A stretch of 9,572 nucleotides of DNA from positions 1 through 9,572 of the forward strand of contig CAJUCG010000130.1 of the NCBI GenBank assembly GCA_910585065.1. Reading direction: 5' to 3'. Within the stretch, counting starts at the first letter, position 1, and each line of letters opens with the position of its first letter. Shown here piece by piece: positions 5,384 through 9,572 of this stretch. The notes under the pieces are model-generated. The model was not told the DNA's origin and did not search any database. It saw only the letters and a program-made list of their open reading frames with translations. Both the position numbers and the translations under genes were made by a program. Source of the stretch: an uncultured Lachnospiraceae bacterium (lineage in GTDB: Bacteria; Bacillota; Clostridia; Lachnospirales; Lachnospiraceae).

Positions 5384-5935
5384 ATGAATACCGTTGAGCC
5401 AATCCGGGACAAGGAAGTCGTGCTTGATATTGCAGATTATTTAAAATCCAGAAACCAGCGCGACTATGTAATGTTTATGTTCGGGATATATTCCGGGCTT
5501 CGCATTTGTGATATCCTGCAATTTCGTGTTCGGGATGTGCGAGGAAAAGATTATGTTGTCCGCAGGGAAAAAAAAACACAAAAGGAAAAGCGATTCCCCA
5601 TCAATAAAAACTTAGGGAAGATATTGGAAGAGTATATCAGGGATAAAAAAGACTACGAGTTTCTTTTCAAAAGTCCAAATGCCCCCAATAAAGCGATTAC
5701 AAGACAGCAGGCCTACAACATTCTTTCCGCTGCGGGAAAGGTATTTGGACTTGAGAGCATTGGAACACACACGCTGCGAAAGACATTCGGCTATCATCTC
5801 TATAAACAGACTAAGGATGCTGCATTGTTGATGGACATATTTAATCATTCGGATATCCATATCACATTGCGGTATATTGGTGTAAATCAGGACTGCAAAG
5901 ACAGAGCATATAACAATCTATCCTTCAAGCGATAG
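5384..5935 (+). CDS. Small tyrosine recombinase, catalytic domain only
   Basis: 183 residues, with GGAGGG (5371-5376) seven bases before ATG 5384. The catalytic set of tyrosine recombinases is visible: Arg40 in SGLR, a beta-hairpin Lys (63 or 64, EKKTQK), His129 and Arg132 in HTLRKTFG, His155 in FNHSDI, and nucleophile Tyr164 in LRYIGV. The enzyme would cut and rejoin DNA through a 3'-phosphotyrosine link. The arm-binding and SAM-like core-binding N-terminal domains of full integrases (usually 300-400 residues) are missing, and no truncated coding sequence is seen upstream. It stands between the late regulator and the terminase genes, not in a lysogeny module, and has its own promoter and terminator. 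It may act in dimer resolution, inversion or late-stage DNA processing; being the main integrase is less likely. Substrate site unknown. Confidence 0.9.
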   Translation: MNTVEPIRDKEVVLDIADYLKSRNQRDYVMFMFGIYSGLRICDILQFRVRDVRGKDYVVRREKKTQKEKRFPINKNLGKILEEYIRDKKDYEFLFKSPNAPNKAITRQQAYNILSAAGKVFGLESIGTHTLRKTFGYHLYKQTKDAALLMDIFNHSDIHITLRYIGVNQDCKDRAYNNLSFKR

Positions 5936-5949
5936 GTTGTTTTTTGTTG

Positions 5950-5990
5950 CCTTCTATCAAGCGAAAAATCGGAAGGTCTTTTTTTATTTT
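5950..5990 (+). terminator. Intrinsic terminator after the recombinase
   Basis: CCTTC (5950-5954) pairs with GAAGG (5972-5976), with an inner CGA/TCG pairing in the loop, followed at once by TCTTTTTTTATTTT (5977-5990). Stem next to a T-run is the classic Rho-independent layout, although the stem is short. It separates the recombinase transcript from the head genes. Confidence 0.7.
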
Positions 5991-6018
5991 GCGTATGACT
6001 TGACATATTGAAGACTTG

Positions 6019-6051
6019 TTAAATGCAGGGGATCATTTTTAACTGCATTAA
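6019..6051 (+). repeat. Inverted repeat in the pre-terminase gap
   Basis: TTAAATGCAG (6019-6028) and CTGCATTAA (6043-6051) pair with one bulged A around a 14-base loop. It lies 14 bases after a TTGACA hexamer, so it could be an operator, or a packaging-related dyad. Confidence 0.5.
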
Positions 6052-6072
6052 ATAGAAGAGGACAGCGAGAGG

Positions 6073-6159
6073 ATGATTTTACAAAATGTTAGATATGTCA
6101 ATAAGATGAGGCAGATCAAATTCGCCGGGACACGAACAGATGTTCATATTATTCGCTGA
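6073..6159 (+). CDS. Possible 28-residue peptide, unsupported
   Basis: ATG 6073 to TGA 6159 is a 28-codon open frame with AGAGGA (6057-6062) at ten bases and a GAGAGG directly against the ATG. The product is basic (several Arg/Lys) and has no recognised motif. It could be a small peptide, a remnant of a larger gene, or chance. Confidence 0.2.
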   Translation: MILQNVRYVNKMRQIKFAGTRTDVHIIR

Positions 6160-6173
6160 AAAAACATAGGTTC

Positions 6174-6259
6174 TTTCTGTAAGTACAAATGCGTTGAGGG
6201 TCTGCGAAGCCCAAAACCTTGCTAGATACAGAAAATTTTTAATGGAAATTGCCGTTTCC
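6174..6259 (+). ncRNA. Candidate structured RNA upstream of terminase, family not identified
   Basis: TTTCTGTA (6174-6181) pairs perfectly with TACAGAAA (6227-6234), enclosing a 45-base interior. Inside, GGGT (6198-6201) pairs with GCCC (6209-6212) around CTGCGAA, and GC/GC (6191-6192 with 6221-6222) can extend the closure. Downstream, GGAAA (6244-6248) pairs with TTTCC (6255-6259), ending four bases before the small terminase ribosome site. Such nested pairing is more than expected from a plain spacer. I cannot name the family: a HEARO/IscB-associated-type RNA, a leader that controls terminase translation, or part of cos are all possible. The strand is assumed plus because the following genes are plus. 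Confidence 0.4.
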
Positions 6260-6276
6260 GATGGGAGGGGTACAGG

Positions 6277-6867
6277 ATGGCAAAAAGGATAGTATCACCA
6301 GATAACGATGCTGCAGATAGCATCAAAACAACCGATATCAGTGCAATCACCGTCAACAGCGCGACTCTTGAAAAAATCATAGGAGTATCGGACAGGCGCA
6401 TCCGGCAGCTTGCGGAGGAAAATACTATCGTCCGGGCAGCAAAGGGGCGGTATAAGCTGATGGATTCCATTATAAATTACATTTTGACCTTAAAGGTGCA
6501 GATGGAAGCGGGAAATGTGGATTTGGATGGGGAAATTGATCTGGAGGAAGAAAAGGCGATCCATGAGCGGGTAAAGCGGCATATTTCGGAGTTGAAGCTT
6601 CAGGTGATGAAAGGGGATTTACACAAGTCAAAAGATGTGGAGCGTGTTATGACGGATATGTTGATCTCGGTGAAAACAAAATTGCTTTCCATGCCTACGA
6701 AATTAGCTCCTTTACTTGTCGCACGAAATGATGTTGACTATATTCGCGCAGCGATAAACAAAGAAGTATTCGAAGCCTTAAATGAACTAAAAGACTATAA
6801 TCCGAAAGATTTTCACAGTGATGAATTCATAGGGGAGGAAGAGGAGGAAGATGAAGGTACCGATTGA
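6277..6867 (+). CDS. Terminase small subunit (Nu1-like)
   Basis: 196 residues, ATG 6277 after GGGAGGGG. The N-terminal part (about 27-60) is a winged-helix-type DNA-binding region, VNSATLEKIIGVSDRRIRQL, with the sequence pattern of Nu1-type small terminases. A helical oligomerisation region follows (75-115) and a longer helical segment with a tail rich in Glu/Asp (EEEEEDE) that would contact the large subunit. The protein recognises the packaging site on phage DNA and positions the large subunit to cut it. Its 3' end overlaps the large terminase start by 17 bases; GGAGGAAGAGGAGGAAG near its end doubles as the ribosome site for the next gene, which explains part of the acidic tail. Confidence 0.85.
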   Translation: MAKRIVSPDNDAADSIKTTDISAITVNSATLEKIIGVSDRRIRQLAEENTIVRAAKGRYKLMDSIINYILTLKVQMEAGNVDLDGEIDLEEEKAIHERVKRHISELKLQVMKGDLHKSKDVERVMTDMLISVKTKLLSMPTKLAPLLVARNDVDYIRAAINKEVFEALNELKDYNPKDFHSDEFIGEEEEEDEGTD

Positions 6868-8710
6868 GAAAAAGGCAGAAGGAAAAACCATTCATCTTTT
6901 CCAGATAATCGCAAAAATATTATCACCGCCGCCAGAACTTACGGTTAGTCAATGGGCGGATAAATTTAGAAAATTATCGCAGGAGGCTTCTGCAGAGCCG
7001 GGACAGTGGAACACGAATCGCGCGCCCTATCAGAGGGAAATCATGGATGCTGTAAATGATGCAGGAGTGGAGGAGATTGTGATCATGTCATCAGCACAAG
7101 TGGGGAAGACGGAATTGATATTAAATATCATCGGTTATTATATTGATTACGATCCTTCTCCAATTTTATGCCTACAGCCAACGCTTGAAATGGGACAAAC
7201 ATTTTCAAAAGACAGGCTTGCACCGATGCTTCGCGATACACCTGTACTCCGGGGAAAAGTAAAGAGCGTCAAAGCAAAGGATTCTGGCAACACGATATTA
7301 CATAAGATTTTCCCGGGCGGTCATATCACAATGGCAGGGGCAAATTCGGCGGCTGGTCTTGCGTCCCGCCCGATTAAGATTGTGCTGATGGATGAAATTG
7401 ACCGTTATCCCCCATCGGCGGGAACCGAAGGAAATCCAATTAAACTCGCAGAAAAACGTACTACTACATTCTGGAATCGAAAAAAGATTAAGGTATCTAC
7501 TCCAACGATTAAGGGACGTTCGGAGATTGAAAAAGAATATCTCTCTTCATCAAGAGAGGAATGGTGTGTTCCCTGCCCTTGCTGCGGAAAGTATCAACCG
7601 TATGAGTGGGGGCGCATCCGTTTCTCTGATGTGACAATGGAATGCAAATACTGCGGGGAACATTTCGGAGAGATGGAGTGGAAGGAAAACTCCGGAAAAT
7701 GGATTGCCTCTGCTCCGGAGATCAAAAGAAAGCGGGGTTTTCATTTAAACGAGATGGCATCACCCTGGAAACACTGGGAGGAAATTATTGCAGAATTCAA
7801 AGAAGCGCAAAAAGACTTGAAAGAGCATGGCGATGTGGAAAAGATGAAAGTATGGATTAACACCGCACTGGGGGAAACCTGGGAAGAGAGGGGAGAAGCA
7901 GCGGATGAAGATGCACTGTTAAAACGCAGGGAACGCTATATGGCAGATTTGCCGGATGGTGTTCTTCTGGTAACGGCTGGCGTGGATGTACAGGATGATC
8001 GATTTGAAGTTGAAGTTACCGGATGGGGGAAAGGGTACGAATCCTGGGGGATCCTGTACAGGAAAATCCCTGGAGATTTAGAAAAAGAGCAGACATGGGA
8101 AAAATTAGAAAAATTCCTTGAAATGGAATTGTACTTTGAAAATAAAAATTCCCTTTTGATTGCCTGTACTTGCATAGACACAGGCGGGCATTTCACGGCG
8201 GAGACCTACAAATTTTTGAAAAAGATGGAGCGGAAGCAAAAACTAATTTTCGGAATTAAGGGCATGGGTGGCGAGGGAATTCCCCTAGTGAACAAGGTAT
8301 CGACAAACAACATAGAGAAAGTGAAAATATTCCTTTTAGGCGTGGATTCTGGCAAAGAAATCCTTATGGCAAGGCTGAAAACGGCAGATGAGGGACCGGG
8401 GTATTGCCATTTTCCTATCAATTCGGACAGGGGATATGATGAAACTTACATTAAAGGACTTTCCAGTGAACAAAGAGTTATCCAGCTTAAAGACGGTCGT
8501 CCGGTGCTGAAATGGAAAAAGAAATCAAGCGGCATACGAAATGAACCGCTTGATTTGCGAAATTACTCCACGGCAGCAGCCGAAATTCTCCGTCCAGATT
8601 GGGATATACTGGAAAAGAAAGTCAAGCAGGGGATTAATTATATGAAAAAGCAACCAAAAACGGTAAAAAAGAAAAGGACAGGGATTGTCAATCGGGGCAT
8701 TCAGGGATAG
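6851..8710 (+). CDS. Terminase large subunit, GpA family (lambda type)
   Basis: 619 residues, complete and close to the usual length of the family. The N-terminal ATPase has a variant Walker A, SSAQVGKTE (80-88), Walker B VLMDEID (178-184) and an STPT coupling motif (216-219), as in GpA-type terminases. A Cys cluster follows (C239, C242, C244, C245 with CKYC at 265-268), a zinc-finger-like insert typical of this family. The C-terminal RNase H-like nuclease starts at AGVDVQDDRFEVEVTGWG (376-393), with Asp379 a likely metal ligand, and CIDTGG (441-446) gives another acidic residue. It cuts concatemeric DNA and pumps it into the prohead with ATP energy at the portal. Lambda-type terminases usually make cohesive ends, so cos packaging is likely. 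Confidence 0.95.
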   Translation: MKVPIEKKAEGKTIHLFQIIAKILSPPPELTVSQWADKFRKLSQEASAEPGQWNTNRAPYQREIMDAVNDAGVEEIVIMSSAQVGKTELILNIIGYYIDYDPSPILCLQPTLEMGQTFSKDRLAPMLRDTPVLRGKVKSVKAKDSGNTILHKIFPGGHITMAGANSAAGLASRPIKIVLMDEIDRYPPSAGTEGNPIKLAEKRTTTFWNRKKIKVSTPTIKGRSEIEKEYLSSSREEWCVPCPCCGKYQPYEWGRIRFSDVTMECKYCGEHFGEMEWKENSGKWIASAPEIKRKRGFHLNEMASPWKHWEEIIAEFKEAQKDLKEHGDVEKMKVWINTALGETWEERGEAADEDALLKRRERYMADLPDGVLLVTAGVDVQDDRFEVEVTGWGKGYESWGILYRKIPGDLEKEQTWEKLEKFLEMELYFENKNSLLIACTCIDTGGHFTAETYKFLKKMERKQKLIFGIKGMGGEGIPLVNKVSTNNIEKVKIFLLGVDSGKEILMARLKTADEGPGYCHFPINSDRGYDETYIKGLSSEQRVIQLKDGRPVLKWKKKSSGIRNEPLDLRNYSTAAAEILRPDWDILEKKVKQGINYMKKQPKTVKKKRTGIVNRGIQG

Positions 8711-8723
8711 AAAGGCAGGAATT

Positions 8724-8942
8724 ATGGAACAGTTAGAAAGGACACAGCGGCGGCTTGAACTGTATTATAAGGCGGAGGAAGCGATTTTAACCGGGCAGGA
8801 GTATGCTATAGGTACAAAGAGATTACGCAGGGCAGATTTAGAGGAGGTACAGGCAATGATTAAGACACTTGAAAATGAAGTAAAATCGCTTAAAACGCAG
8901 GGAAAGAACCGCGCTCTGCGCGGTATTCCACTGGATATTTAA
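8724..8942 (+). CDS. DUF6148-like / gpW-type head-tail connector
   Basis: 72 residues from ATG 8724; this start is preferred to ATG 8685, which lies inside the terminase gene, because AAAGGCAGGA (8711-8720) precedes it. The sequence has the family pattern: a first helix ending L-x-x-Y-x-x-A-E-x-A-I-L-x-G-Q, then Y-A-I-G-x-(K/R)-x-L-(R)-R-A-D-L-x-E-(V/I) and a final helix. GQ...Y.IG...L.RADL.E is the core I recall from DUF6148 and gpW proteins between terminase and portal genes. gpW in lambda closes the head after packaging and joins it to the tail. The family call is from recall; its position supports it. Confidence 0.75.
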   Translation: MEQLERTQRRLELYYKAEEAILTGQEYAIGTKRLRRADLEEVQAMIKTLENEVKSLKTQGKNRALRGIPLDI

Positions 8943-8952
8943 GGAGGGCAAG

Positions 8953-9572
8953 ATGAATTTTATTGACCGGGCGATTGCCGTAGTGAATCCCGTAGCCGCA
9001 CTGCGAAGAAAAAAGGCGCGATGCCAGCTAGAAATCATCGAGCGGTTTACCAATAGCGGATATGATGAATCCGGTGCGTCACACTCCAAGAATTCAATGA
9101 AAGGATGGAATGCATCCAGTAAATCTCCGCAGGAAGACATTGACCGCAACCTAAATACGCTGCGGCAGCGTTCACGAAGCCTTTTAATGTCCGCTCCAAT
9201 AGGGGTATCTGCCTTAAAAACAAATCGAACAAATATTGTTGGGGTTGGGCTTACCGCAAGACCAACCATTGACCGAGAGGTTTTGGGGCTTTCGGAGAAT
9301 GAGGCGAAGAAATGGAATAAAAAAGCGCAGCGGGAGTTTGAACTGTGGGCGGCATCCAAGCATTGTGACAGCACGAAAGTCAATGATTTTTATGAAATGC
9401 AGCAAATTGCTTGCCTTTCCTGGCTTACCAATGGCGATTCGGTGGCATTGATTAAATATGATGATTCCGAAATAGAGTTTATGCCCTATAGTCTGCGCAT
9501 ACATATGATTGAATCGGACAAGGTTTGCAATCCTTACTCTTTCGGCGGATATGTGAATTTACAGCAAGTAAA
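8953..9572 (+). CDS. Phage portal protein, lambda family, 3' partial
   Basis: Open from ATG 8953 to the window end, 206 codons; AAGGAGGG (8941-8948) sits just upstream and overlaps the preceding stop. The N-terminus carries family hallmarks: FTNSGYDESGASHSKNSMKGW (around residues 32-52), SPQEDIDRNL (58-67), LRQRSRSL, and the T-N-x-V-G-x-G-L-x-x-x-P strand (TNIVGVGLTARP, 94-105), then QQIACLSWLTNGDSVAL (149-165). The portal forms the dodecameric ring through which DNA enters the head and onto which the tail assembles. Expected full length is about 500 residues, so more than half lies beyond the window. Confidence 0.92.
   Translation, partial: MNFIDRAIAVVNPVAALRRKKARCQLEIIERFTNSGYDESGASHSKNSMKGWNASSKSPQEDIDRNLNTLRQRSRSLLMSAPIGVSALKTNRTNIVGVGLTARPTIDREVLGLSENEAKKWNKKAQREFELWAASKHCDSTKVNDFYEMQQIACLSWLTNGDSVALIKYDDSEIEFMPYSLRIHMIESDKVCNPYSFGGYVNLQQV

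Larger units (their letters stand above)
5991..6276 (+). other. 286-base gap before the terminase genes
   Basis: No convincing gene fills this stretch. It contains a TTGACA (6000-6005) without a good -10, an inverted repeat at 6019-6051, a 28-codon open frame (6073-6159) with a GAACA/TGTTC dyad at 6134-6145, and a strongly pairing region at 6174-6259. GGGAGGGG at 6263-6270 is the ribosome site of the small terminase. In lambda-type phages the cos site lies just upstream of the small terminase gene, so cos could be here; no known cos sequence is recognised. Confidence 0.5.

Noticed and set aside
6000..6028. Sigma-70 promoter from TTGACA at 6000
   Set aside because: No acceptable -10 hexamer lies 16-18 bases downstream; TTAAAT is only 13 bases away.
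8838..9383. Long minus-strand frame of 181 codons
   Set aside because: It is antisense to the connector and portal genes, which have clear family motifs and ribosome sites; it lacks its own and resembles nothing.

Overview
This window is an internal section of a tailed-phage or prophage genome, most likely from a low-GC Firmicute and probably a gut Clostridium or Lachnospiraceae relative. The reasons are the A/T-leaning codon use, strong AGGAGG-type ribosome binding sites, all genes lying on the plus strand, and the gene families present. These are a DnaD/replisome-organizer-type replication protein, a DUF1492-like late regulator, a lambda-type (GpA family) large terminase, a DUF6148/gpW-like connector and a lambda-family portal. 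No host gene, tRNA, rRNA, CRISPR array or insertion sequence is visible. All family names come from reading motifs and recalled family resemblance; no database search was run.

Layout. 1-1211 is the end of a replication module: the C-terminal part of a replication initiator or helicase loader whose gene contains a very regular iteron array, a purine tract and two hairpins (a probable phage replication origin), then a small charged protein. 1212-4558 is a modification and accessory block: a Dam-type adenine methyltransferase broken by a one-base frameshift, a cytosine-5 methyltransferase split over two overlapping reading frames with repeated target-recognition-like modules, and two small cysteine-containing proteins, mostly in overlapping, translationally coupled order. 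4684-5383 holds a sigma-region-4/DUF1492-like regulator and a control region with two sets of short repeats and an extended -10 promoter. 5384-5935 is a catalytic-domain-only tyrosine recombinase followed by a good terminator. 5991-6276 is a structured gap without a convincing gene, with a candidate structured RNA or cos/packaging-site region. 6277-9572 is the start of the head module: small terminase, large terminase, connector and portal, the last running off the window end.

How it works together (inference): the replication protein would bind the iterons inside its own gene and load the host helicase. The methyltransferases would modify phage DNA against host restriction. The DUF1492-like protein would switch on the late region, with the repeats upstream of the 5310 promoter as candidate binding sites. 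The terminase pair would cut and package DNA into proheads through the portal. The most notable signals are the 11-bp-phased iteron array at 114-230, the ~12-bp-phased ATGTCGT array at 5244-5298, the split multi-module cytosine methyltransferase, and the unassigned structured region upstream of the terminase genes.
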